A model generated the notes under the pieces. That model saw only the letters and a list, made by a program, of their open reading frames with translations, was not told the origin of the DNA and searched no databases. A stretch of 64,000 nucleotides of DNA from Corynebacterium yudongzhengii (GTDB lineage Bacteria > Actinomycetota > Actinomycetes > Mycobacteriales > Mycobacteriaceae): NCBI RefSeq assembly GCF_003065405.1, contig NZ_CP026947.1, positions 1,116,001 to 1,180,000 on the forward strand. The letters run 5' to 3'. Both the position numbers and the translations under genes were made by a program. Positions 53,549 through 64,000 of the stretch are shown one piece after another (within the stretch, counting starts at the first letter, position 1; every line of letters begins with the position of its first letter).

Positions 53549-54462
53549 TAGCTCCTCAGCTCCTTTCCGGTGAGTTCGAGGAAGACGTGTTCGAGGTTGC
53601 GGTGATCGATGCTCAGGCTGCGGATCATGACCCCCTGGTTCGCCGCGACGGCGGCCAGATCCGCGATGGCGTGGGGATCCGGCTCGTTGAGCAGGCGGTA
53701 GTGCAGCGGGCGGATGGGCTCGATCGCGAGGGGTGCGGCGTCGAGGTCGAGGGCTTGGTCCGTGACGACGTTGACGTGGGTGCTGGCCCCGGCGGTCAGT
53801 TGGGCGGGGCTGCCCTCGGTGATGAGCTGTCCGCGGTCGATGATCGCGACGCGGTCGGCGAGCGACTCCGCCTCATCGATGAGATGGGTGGTGAGGATGA
53901 CGGTGACCCCGTCGCGACGCAGGGCGTCGATAAGATGCCAGACCTGCAGGCGCGACTGGGCGTCCATACCGGCGGTGGGCTCGTCGAGAAACACCAGCTC
54001 CGGGCGCCCGATGAGCGCGAGCGCCAGGGACAGCCGCTGCTTCTGCCCGCCGGATAAGCGGCGATAGGAGGTGCGGCGCACCCCGCTGAGCCCAAGGAGT
54101 TCGATGAGCCACTCGGGATCGAGGGGATCGGCGTGATAGTGGGCGGTCAGCTGTAGCATCTCCTCGACGCGGATGCTGGAGTAGCTGCCGCCGTCTTGGA
54201 GCATGATGCCGATGCGTCCGCGCAGGCGCTCGCCGTCGCGGGCGGGATCGATCCCGAGGACGCGGATGGTGCCGGAGGTGGGGGCGGAGAAGCCCTCGCA
54301 CATGTCGATGGTCGTGGTCTTGCCGGCCCCGTTCGGGCCCAAAAGGGCGAAGATTTCCCCGCGGGCGACCTCGAAGGAGAGACCGTCGACGGCTCGGTGG
54401 TCACCGAAGCTCCGGATCACGTCCCGGAGAACGAGCGCTGGTCCGTCGAAAGTTGTACTCAC
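53548..54462 (-). CDS. ABC transporter ATP-binding protein
   Basis: Energises the adjacent ABC-2 permease. The 304 residues have Walker A GPNGAGKTTTID near 40-50, the signature LSGGQKQRLSLALALIG and Walker B ELVFLDEPTAGMDAQS, then a C-terminal extension of about 90 residues after the H-loop (ILTTHLIDEAESLAD). This layout is common in drug or lipid exporters of the DrrA type. It sits 11 bases after the mannosyltransferase gene, so the three may be co-transcribed. Confidence 0.9.
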   Translation of the reverse strand: MSTTFDGPALVLRDVIRSFGDHRAVDGLSFEVARGEIFALLGPNGAGKTTTIDMCEGFSAPTSGTIRVLGIDPARDGERLRGRIGIMLQDGGSYSSIRVEEMLQLTAHYHADPLDPEWLIELLGLSGVRRTSYRRLSGGQKQRLSLALALIGRPELVFLDEPTAGMDAQSRLQVWHLIDALRRDGVTVILTTHLIDEAESLADRVAIIDRGQLITEGSPAQLTAGASTHVNVVTDQALDLDAAPLAIEPIRPLHYRLLNEPDPHAIADLAAVAANQGVMIRSLSIDHRNLEHVFLELTGKELRS

Positions 54463-54473
54463 GACTCCTCAGT

Positions 54474-56063
54474 CTAAGTGATGACCCGTGCCCGACGAAG
54501 AATCCACCAGCCCAGGCCGATGACAATGATGCCGGCGACGATCGCCCAGCCATAGATAGTGATGACTGTCGGCGCCGGCAGGGCCAGGCCGCGGGGGAGG
54601 ACGAAGAAGCTCATCGCGGCGGAGTAGCCGACCACGGCGACGCGGAAGAAAGAACGATTCGCCCACGTGGCCAGCGGCAAGATCGCCCAGAGCATGTACC
54701 AGGGGTGGACGACGGGAAAGAGGATTACCAGCACGAAGGTGCCCACGCCGAGGCCGCCGACGGGGTGGATGGTGCCGCGGAAGGTCGCGAAGAGCATGCG
54801 CACGATGAGCGCCCCAGCGACGAGGATGCCCACACTGCGGGTGATCGTGAGGATCGCCTCGGTGTGATCGCCGAGGCCCAGGGCTTCGCCGAGCGCGCCG
54901 GCGGTCACCCCGATGGCCGTGGTGACCGACATCCAGCTGCGAATCGTCGCCGCCCCGCCCTGGCCGGTGATCCACCCGTAGCCGATGCCAGATATAACGG
55001 AGACGATCACGGTGGTGACCACGAGCGCGACCGTCATAAACGCCGCGCCGATACCGATAGCCACGACCGGATTCCGGCCCCGCACATGGAGGTGACGTGC
55101 AAGAGCCATACCGAGGAAGCCGAGGCCAATAAAGCCCGTGACCTTGACCAAACCGGCGCAGGTGATAAGCGCTGAGGCGGCGACGAGCAGCCCCCAGCCG
55201 TTGCGGGAGCTGCTCAGCCGGTCGATGCCGCGCAGGCCGATTTCCATGCCGATGAGCAAAAGCCCCAGCAAGATGGCCTCGTTGTGGATGCCGCCGACGA
55301 GATGCAGAAGGGTCAGCGGGTTGAGCAGGCCGAGCCATAGGGCGGTGGCGGGGCGCACCCCGCAGCGCTGGGCTAAGCGGGACACAGCCCAGCCGGCGCC
55401 GATGAGGCTCACCACGTTGATAAAGCGGTGGACTAAAACGCCCAGCACGATGGAGTTATCGGTCACGACGCTGATGGCGGCTGCCACCGACAGCGCGACC
55501 GGGCCATAGGGCGAGGGGGATTCCGCCCAGATGAACGGCACCGAGCGGGCCAGGGGATGCCCCGTGCCGAGCAGCTGCACCGGCCCGGCCGAATAAGGAT
55601 CCATGTCCTCGGCCACAATCGCGCCCTGGGCCAGATAGGAATAGATGTCCTGGGTAAAAAGCGGGGCGGTAAAGAGGATCGGCAGCGTCCAGGCCGCGAG
55701 CGTGCGTTTCAGTGCCCCGGTGGTCACGGAGCGCTCGCCGACGTAGCGCCACATCAATACCCACGCCAATACCAATAGCCCCACGCCCAAGAGCACCAGC
55801 GACGACGAGGTCTGCAGCATGCGGGACATGACATCGCCGAGCGGCAGGTGGCGATAAGGATTATCGACGACCGGTAGCGCGCCCGCACCGAGACCAGCGA
55901 CGCCAATGAGCAGCGCGCCGACGGTGCCGATCCACCGCAGCAGCAGAAAGCGGTAGTAGGCGTGCATGCGGAGGTGCTCGCCGGGCCTCTCGACGGGGCC
56001 GTGCAGGCCGGCGGCGCGAGATCCGGCGCGGCCGAGTCGGGCGAGCACGCTAGTGAGGGGCAT
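54474..56063 (-). CDS. mptB: Alpha-(1->6)-mannopyranosyltransferase, MptB-like
   Basis: Membrane glycosyltransferase of the GT-C class; MptB starts the alpha-1,6-mannan backbone of lipomannan in corynebacteria and mycobacteria, using polyprenyl-phosphate mannose. The 529-residue protein has more than ten hydrophobic stretches and the early periplasmic acidic loop LFTQDIYSYLAQGAIVAEDM expected of GT-C enzymes. The name rests on family features and its position next to sufR and an ABC transporter, as in C. glutamicum. ATG 56063 has TACGAT 6 nt before it. Confidence 0.82.
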   Translation of the reverse strand: MPLTSVLARLGRAGSRAAGLHGPVERPGEHLRMHAYYRFLLLRWIGTVGALLIGVAGLGAGALPVVDNPYRHLPLGDVMSRMLQTSSSLVLLGVGLLVLAWVLMWRYVGERSVTTGALKRTLAAWTLPILFTAPLFTQDIYSYLAQGAIVAEDMDPYSAGPVQLLGTGHPLARSVPFIWAESPSPYGPVALSVAAAISVVTDNSIVLGVLVHRFINVVSLIGAGWAVSRLAQRCGVRPATALWLGLLNPLTLLHLVGGIHNEAILLGLLLIGMEIGLRGIDRLSSSRNGWGLLVAASALITCAGLVKVTGFIGLGFLGMALARHLHVRGRNPVVAIGIGAAFMTVALVVTTVIVSVISGIGYGWITGQGGAATIRSWMSVTTAIGVTAGALGEALGLGDHTEAILTITRSVGILVAGALIVRMLFATFRGTIHPVGGLGVGTFVLVILFPVVHPWYMLWAILPLATWANRSFFRVAVVGYSAAMSFFVLPRGLALPAPTVITIYGWAIVAGIIVIGLGWWILRRARVIT

Positions 56064-56069
56064 GGTGAG

Positions 56070-56075
56070 ATCGTA
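56070..56075 (-). promoter_or_regulatory. -10 element for leaderless mptB
   Basis: TACGAT on the minus strand, 6 nt before the ATG at 56063. Confidence 0.45.
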
Positions 56076-56115
56076 CGACACGCAGGGCGGCTAGACGCAC
56101 AACGGGAATTAAGGC

Positions 56116-56144
56116 ACACTAGTGTTGTCTAATGGTGTAGACAA
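56116..56144. promoter_or_regulatory. Probable SufR operator region
   Basis: Two overlapping inverted repeats lie between mptB and sufR: the perfect palindrome ACACTAGTGT (56116-56125) and TTGTCTA-ATGGTG-TAGACAA (56125-56144), seven matched bases on each side of a 6-base spacer. SufR represses its own operon in mycobacteria and cyanobacteria by binding such repeats when it holds an Fe-S cluster. The position about 50 bases upstream of sufR fits autoregulation. Which of the two is bound is not known. Confidence 0.6.
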
Positions 56145-56187
56145 AAATGCGATGATTCCCCGGAACGCGCGATGGAGGTGAGTGACG

Positions 56188-56877
56188 ATGAAGGACCCGG
56201 CGCCCCGCCGGCGGTCACGTCCGTCGGAAGGGGATACCCGAGAGCAAGTGCTCGCCACCCTGCTCAAGCTCGGGCCCGTCACCGCTAACGATCTTGGTTC
56301 TCGTCTCGGCCTTTCGGCCGCAGGTGTCCGTCGACACCTAGACATCTTGGTGGAGGAAGGGACCGCTGAAACCGTGGACCGCAGGCCCTCGGGCCGCGGC
56401 CGCCCGGCGAAACACTTCCGTCTCACCGACAGTGGTCGGGCCCAGTTTGGCCACGATTACGACACGCTCGCCAACTCGGCGCTCGACGCGCTGCGGGAGG
56501 CCGGAGGCCCAGAGGCCGTCCGGCGTTTCGCCCGCCAGCACGTCGAGAAGGTGGTGGAAGGAATCGCCCCCGCCGCCGATGAGAGCGAGGAGGCGTTGGA
56601 GGAGACCGCCCGGCAGCTGGCGGAAGCGCTCAACGAGCACGGCTACGCCGTGACCGTCGGGCGCGCGGGCCGTAGCATTCAGCTGTGCAAGCACCACTGC
56701 CCGGTCGCCTCGGTGGCGGCAGAGCACTCGGAACTGTGTGAGGCCGAGCAGGAGGTGATCGCCGCGCGGTTGGGCCACCACGTGCAGCCGCTGGCGTCGA
56801 TCACTGACGGGCACGGCATCTGTACGACAAACATCCCTCTCACCCCGACTAACTACAGCGAAAGGAGCACGTCATGA
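56188..56877 (+). CDS. sufR: Fe-S cluster-sensing transcriptional repressor SufR
   Basis: Represses the suf operon when Fe-S clusters are plentiful. The 229-residue protein has an N-terminal winged helix-turn-helix ([20 protein letters not shown], then [12 protein letters not shown]) and a C-terminal cluster domain. [20 protein letters not shown] gives three Cys in the CxxxC-x13-C pattern of the family. ATG 56188 has ggaggtg at 8-9 nt; a GTG two codons earlier is too close. Its stop overlaps the sufB ATG. Confidence 0.93.
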   Translation: MKDPAPRRRSRPSEGDTREQVLATLLKLGPVTANDLGSRLGLSAAGVRRHLDILVEEGTAETVDRRPSGRGRPAKHFRLTDSGRAQFGHDYDTLANSALDALREAGGPEAVRRFARQHVEKVVEGIAPAADESEEALEETARQLAEALNEHGYAVTVGRAGRSIQLCKHHCPVASVAAEHSELCEAEQEVIAARLGHHVQPLASITDGHGICTTNIPLTPTNYSERSTS

Positions 56878-58319
56878 CTCAGGCGGAAACCAGCCCCGGT
56901 CTGGAACATCCCATGAGCGATGACGAGATCATCGACTCGATCGGTGCCTACAACTATGGCTGGCACGACTCGGACGAGGCTGGCGCCTCTGCGCGTCGCG
57001 GCCTCGACGAGGAGGTCGTCCGCGACATTTCGCGGAAGAAGGAGGAGCCGGAGTGGATGCTCGAGCAGCGTCTCAAGGCCCTCGGTATCTTCGATAAGAA
57101 GCCGGTGCCCACCTGGGGCGCGGATCTCTCCGGCGTGGACTTCGACCAGATCAAGTACTACGTCCGCTCCACGGAAGGCCAGGCCGCCTCGTGGGAGGAT
57201 CTGCCCGAGGACATCAAGAACACCTACGATAAGCTCGGCATCCCCGAGGCGGAGAAGCAGCGCCTGGTGGCCGGTGTCGCGGCGCAGTACGAGTCGGAGG
57301 TCGTCTACCACCAGATCCGTGAGGACCTGGAGGAAAAGGGCGTCATCTTCGTCGATACCGATACCGCCCTGCGCGAACACGAGGAGCTCTTCCGCGAGTA
57401 CTTCGGCACGGTCATCCCGGCCGGCGACAACAAGTTCTCCGCGCTCAACACCGCGGTGTGGTCCGGTGGCTCCTTCATCTACGTGCCGCCGGGAGTCCAC
57501 GTGGACATCCCGCTGCAGGCCTACTTCCGTATCAACACGGAAAACATGGGCCAGTTTGAGCGCACGCTGATCATCGCCGACGAGGGCTCCTACGTCCACT
57601 ACGTCGAGGGCTGCACCGCCCCGATCTACAAGTCGGACTCGCTGCACTCGGCGGTCGTCGAGATCATCGCCAAGAAGGATGCCCGCGTTCGCTACACCAC
57701 CATCCAGAACTGGTCGCAGAACGTCTACAACCTGGTGACCAAGCGCGCCAAGGCCGAAGAGGGCGCCACCATGGAGTGGGTCGACGGCAACATCGGCTCC
57801 AAGGTCACCATGAAGTACCCGGCCGTCTGGATGACCGGTGAGCACGCCAAGGGCGAGGTCCTCTCCGTCGCCTTCGCCGGCGAGGGCCAGTTCCAGGACA
57901 CCGGCGCGAAGATGACGCACATGGCGCCGCACACCTCCTCGAACGTGGTCTCCAAGTCGGTGGCCCGGGCTGGCGGTCGCTCTGCCTACCGCGGCCTGAT
58001 CCAGGTCAACGCGAACGCGCACCATTCGACGGCGAACGTGGAGTGTGACGCGTTGTTGGTGGACAACATCTCCCGGTCGGATACCTACCCCTACAACGAC
58101 ATCCGGAACGATCACGTTTCCCTGGGCCACGAGGCGACCGTCTCGCAGGTCTCCGAGGAGCAGCTGTTCTACCTGATGTCGCGCGGCGTGCCCGAGGAAG
58201 AAGCCATGGCGATGATCGTCCGCGGCTTCGTCGAGCCCATCGCCAAGGAGCTCCCCATGGAGTACGCCCTCGAACTCAACCGCCTCATTGAACTGCAGAT
58301 GGAAGGATCGGTCGGATAA
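56874..58319 (+). CDS. sufB: Fe-S cluster assembly scaffold SufB
   Basis: Scaffold of the SufBCD complex on which clusters are built. The 481 residues contain the SufB core from [20 protein letters not shown] to NARVR-type strands ([20 protein letters not shown]), the conserved Cys in [11 protein letters not shown], and the C-terminal [20 protein letters not shown]. No intein is present, unlike in mycobacterial SufB. Start overlaps sufR by four bases; sufD follows after 2 bases. Confidence 0.97.
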   Translation: MTQAETSPGLEHPMSDDEIIDSIGAYNYGWHDSDEAGASARRGLDEEVVRDISRKKEEPEWMLEQRLKALGIFDKKPVPTWGADLSGVDFDQIKYYVRSTEGQAASWEDLPEDIKNTYDKLGIPEAEKQRLVAGVAAQYESEVVYHQIREDLEEKGVIFVDTDTALREHEELFREYFGTVIPAGDNKFSALNTAVWSGGSFIYVPPGVHVDIPLQAYFRINTENMGQFERTLIIADEGSYVHYVEGCTAPIYKSDSLHSAVVEIIAKKDARVRYTTIQNWSQNVYNLVTKRAKAEEGATMEWVDGNIGSKVTMKYPAVWMTGEHAKGEVLSVAFAGEGQFQDTGAKMTHMAPHTSSNVVSKSVARAGGRSAYRGLIQVNANAHHSTANVECDALLVDNISRSDTYPYNDIRNDHVSLGHEATVSQVSEEQLFYLMSRGVPEEEAMAMIVRGFVEPIAKELPMEYALELNRLIELQMEGSVG

Positions 58320-58321
58320 CT

Positions 58322-59494
58322 GTGACTGCACCCGTGAAAACCGTCGATAGCGGCACCGGAATCAACACCAAAGGTGATATTTTCGCGTCGTTCGACGTAG
58401 CGGACTTTGATGTCCCGCACAGCCGCGCGGAGGAGTGGCGCTTCGTCTCCCTGCGTCGTCTGCGGGGCCTGCACGACGGCACGTTCGCCGAGGCCACCGA
58501 CCAGGACGTGTCGGTGACCTCCACGGGCGACGTGACCGTCGAGACCCTGGACAAAAACGACGAGCGCTTGGGTCGGACCGGCGCGCCGACCGACCGCGTC
58601 GCCGCCCAGGCCTGGACGTCCATGGATCGCGCCCAGTACGTCTCCGTGCCGAAGGACACGAAGGTCGACGAGCCGATCGTCGTGACCGTCACCGGCCGTG
58701 GCGAGGGCGTGACCTCCTTCGGCGCGACCTCCGTCAACGTGGAGCAAGGCGCGGAGGCCACCGTCATCCTGCGCTACGAGGGAACCGGCACGCACGCCGA
58801 CAACATCGAGTTCGTCATCGGCGACAACGCCAGCCTCAACGTGGTCGTCGACGCGGAATGGGACACCGACGCCGTGCACCTGTCCTCCCACCGTGCCTTG
58901 GTCGGTCGCGATGCGAAGCTGCACCACACCGTCGTCACCTTCGGCGGCGAGGTTGTGCGCATCACCCCGCGGGTCAACTACTCCGGCCCCGGCGGCGACG
59001 CCGAGCTGCTCGGCCTCTACTTCGCTGACTCTGGCCAGTACATCGAAAACCGCATGCTGGTGGACCACTCGATCGCCAACTGCAGCTCGCACGTTTTGTA
59101 CAAGGGTGCCCTGCAGGCGGACTCGAAGGAGCGTGCCGACGAAGCCCGCACCTGCTGGGTCGGCGATGTGCTGATCCGCTCCAACGCGCAGAACACGGAC
59201 ACCTACGAGACCAACCGCAACCTCGTTCTCACCGAGAACGCGCGCGCGGACGCGATCCCGAACCTCGAGATCGAGACGGGCGAGATCGCCGGTGCCGGCC
59301 ACGCCGCCACCGTGGGTCGCTTCGATGACGAGCACATGTTCTACCTCCGCTCCCGCGGCATCCCGGAGGACGTCGCCCGCCGGATGATCATCCGCGGCTT
59401 CTTCTCCGAGGTCATCAACCGCATCCCGGTCGATAGTGTTCGGGAAGAGCTGGAAAACCGCGTCGCCACCGAGCTCGAGCGCACGAACTCCTAA
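58322..59494 (+). CDS. sufD: Fe-S cluster assembly protein SufD
   Basis: Partner of SufB and SufC, involved in iron entry. The 390-residue beta-helix protein shows SRAEEWRFVSLRRLRGL near the N terminus, QYIENRMLVDHSIANCSSH with the conserved His, and at the C terminus LRSRGIPEDVARRMIIRGFF, parallel to SufB. GTG start 2 bases after sufB. Confidence 0.96.
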   Translation: MTAPVKTVDSGTGINTKGDIFASFDVADFDVPHSRAEEWRFVSLRRLRGLHDGTFAEATDQDVSVTSTGDVTVETLDKNDERLGRTGAPTDRVAAQAWTSMDRAQYVSVPKDTKVDEPIVVTVTGRGEGVTSFGATSVNVEQGAEATVILRYEGTGTHADNIEFVIGDNASLNVVVDAEWDTDAVHLSSHRALVGRDAKLHHTVVTFGGEVVRITPRVNYSGPGGDAELLGLYFADSGQYIENRMLVDHSIANCSSHVLYKGALQADSKERADEARTCWVGDVLIRSNAQNTDTYETNRNLVLTENARADAIPNLEIETGEIAGAGHAATVGRFDDEHMFYLRSRGIPEDVARRMIIRGFFSEVINRIPVDSVREELENRVATELERTNS

Positions 59495-59535
59495 CACCGA
59501 GATCCGCAACCGCCGTAGAAAGAGTTAGTCACACT

Positions 59536-61556
<2,021 letters not shown>

Positions 61557-62012
61557 ATGAACATGGAATCGATGTACCAGGAAGTCATCCTGGACCACTA
61601 CAAAAACCCGAAGCACTCCGGGCTCAGGGACCCCTTCGACGCCGAGGTGCACCACGTCAACCCCTCGTGTGGTGACGAACTGACCCTGCGCGTGCATATC
61701 TCGGACGACGGCAAGACCGTCGAAGACGTCTCCTACGACGCGGTCGGCTGCTCCATTTCGCAGGCGTCGACCTCCGTGATGACCGACGAGATCATCGGCC
61801 GTCCCGTGGACGAGGCCATGGAGAAGCTCGCCGAGTTCGAGAAGATGATCACCTCGCGCGGTGCCGAGGAAGGCGACGAGGAGCTGATCGGCGATGGCGT
61901 CGCCTTCGCCGGCGTCGCGAAGTTCCCGGCCCGAGTGAAGTGCGCGCTCCTCGGCTGGAAGGCCTTCCAAGCGGCCACCTCTGATGCCCTCAACGACAAG
62001 GAGAGTGACTAG
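61557..62012 (+). CDS. sufU: Zinc-dependent sulfurtransferase SufU
   Basis: Accepts persulfide from SufS; zinc-binding IscU-like protein of Gram-positives. The 151 residues contain three Cys of the site: in NPSCGDEL (near 40), DAVGCSISQAS (near 65) and VKCALLGW (near 129), the spacing of SufU rather than IscU. An ATG two codons downstream is an alternative start. Confidence 0.95.
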   Translation: MNMESMYQEVILDHYKNPKHSGLRDPFDAEVHHVNPSCGDELTLRVHISDDGKTVEDVSYDAVGCSISQASTSVMTDEIIGRPVDEAMEKLAEFEKMITSRGAEEGDEELIGDGVAFAGVAKFPARVKCALLGWKAFQAATSDALNDKESD

Positions 62013-62015
62013 ATC

Positions 62016-62411
62016 ATGACCGAGCCCACCGAGAAGTCGAACTTCGACGGCGCCGGCCAGCGCCCGGAGCAGAACGACGAACAGATCCGCATCGCCGCCC
62101 AGGTGGAGGAGTACCTCCACGACGTGATCGACCCCGAGCTGGGCATCAACGTCGTGGACCTAGGACTGGTCTACGACATCTGGGTTGAAACCAACGACGA
62201 AGGCCGCCACACAGCGGTGCTCAACATGACGTTGACCTCCCCGGCGTGCCCGCTCACCGACGTCCTGGAAGACCAGGCGACCAGCGCGGTGATCACCAAC
62301 ACCGAATGCGATGACCTGATCCTCAACTGGGTCTGGATGCCGCCGTGGGGCCCGCAGATGATCACCGAAGAAGGCCGCGAGCAGCTCCGCGCCCTCGGCT
62401 TTGCGGTCTAA
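62016..62411 (+). CDS. sufT: Fe-S assembly protein SufT (DUF59/MIP18 family)
   Basis: Small protein of the MIP18 type acting in Fe-S protein maturation. The 131 residues have an acidic variable start and then the domain with VIDPELGINVVDLGLVYDI and LTSPACPLTDVLEDQ, carrying the conserved Cys. It closes sufRBDCSUT and is followed by a terminator. Confidence 0.93.
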   Translation: MTEPTEKSNFDGAGQRPEQNDEQIRIAAQVEEYLHDVIDPELGINVVDLGLVYDIWVETNDEGRHTAVLNMTLTSPACPLTDVLEDQATSAVITNTECDDLILNWVWMPPWGPQMITEEGREQLRALGFAV

Positions 62412-62438
62412 GCTTTAAGCTGTCTCCACCCTTTTAAG

Positions 62439-62467
62439 GGCCTCGGCTGTGTATAGCCGGGGCCTTT
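62439..62467 (+). terminator. Rho-independent terminator after the suf operon
   Basis: GGCCTCGGCT (62439-62448) pairs with AGCCGGGGCC (62455-62464), one G-U pair, six-base loop, then TTT. It lies 27 bases after the sufT stop. Confidence 0.75.
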
Positions 62468-62490
62468 CGGCCTTTGTTCGATACGCCCGT

Positions 62491-62496
62491 TAGGAT
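62491..62496 (+). promoter_or_regulatory. -10 element for leaderless ABC-F gene
   Basis: TAGGAT followed by 8 nt and the GTG at 62505, no Shine-Dalgarno sequence. Confidence 0.5.
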
Positions 62497-62504
62497 GTCT
62501 GTTC

Positions 62505-64000
<1,496 letters not shown>

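Overview
The window looks like a chromosomal stretch of a high-GC Corynebacterium. Three things point there. Gene order is the corynebacterial one: aroCKBQ-pepQ-efp-nusB, pyrRBC-carAB-pyrF-mihF-gmk-rpoZ, coaBC-metK-priA-def-fmt-rsmB-rpe-rib, uvrC-rapZ-yvcK-whiA-gap-pgk-tpiA-secG, then tkt-tal-zwf-opcA-pgl on the other strand. Lineage-marked genes are present: opcA, mihF, a helicase-dead PriA, a PGKGP-type EF-P, and an MptB-like mannosyltransferase of mycolate-bearing bacteria. There is also a McbR-type operator in front of metK. Almost everything is core metabolism and information processing; the accessory content is confined to a few intergenic stretches.

Layout. 1-4867: shikimate genes, a peptidase, EF-P and NusB on the plus strand. 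4868-5884: a 1 kb gap without a convincing gene, holding one copy of a dispersed repeat (copy A), two 16-bp palindromes and a 16-bp-period tandem repeat. 5885-8126: a minus-strand group of two YbjN-like proteins and an SRPBCC-epimerase fusion. 8148-17898: the pyrimidine operon with a PyrR-type leader, then mihF, gmk and rpoZ. 17899-20282: a terminator, a lone SOS-box-like site, a decayed IS256-family element with both inverted repeats, and repeat copy B abutting its right end. 20283-27823: coaBC, metK, priA, def, fmt, rsmB. 27836-28558: an antisense enoyl-CoA hydratase. 28598-32621: rpe and the riboflavin operon. 32658-38188: a PH-domain membrane protein, uvrC, rapZ, yvcK, whiA. 38189-38931: hairpin repeats R1-R3 and the gap promoter. 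38932-42382: gap-pgk-tpiA-secG. 42393-48874: pentose phosphate operon, minus strand. 49136-52731: heme O and heme A synthases and a quinone oxidoreductase, with hairpin repeats R4-R6. 52778-56063: ABC exporter and mannosyltransferase. 56188-62411: sufR-BDC-S-U-T. 62505-64000: an ABC-F ATPase running off the end.

How the genes work together. Sugar enters lower glycolysis (gap-pgk-tpiA) and the pentose phosphate branch (tkt-tal-zwf-opcA-pgl), which supply erythrose-4-phosphate for the shikimate genes, ribulose-5-phosphate for the rib genes and ribose for pyrimidines. The def-fmt-rsmB, efp, nusB and rpoZ genes serve transcription and translation. The ctaA/ctaB genes feed heme A to cytochrome oxidase, and suf is the Fe-S assembly system with its own repressor.

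The least explained content is two families of non-coding repeats: the 360-380 bp A/B repeat with the palindrome TTACGCACGTGCGTAA, and six copies of a TCGAAAGGA/TCCTTTCGA hairpin element in two intergenic clusters. A second recurring pattern is leaderless start architecture, with a TANNNT box 6-8 nt before the start codon of at least a dozen genes.
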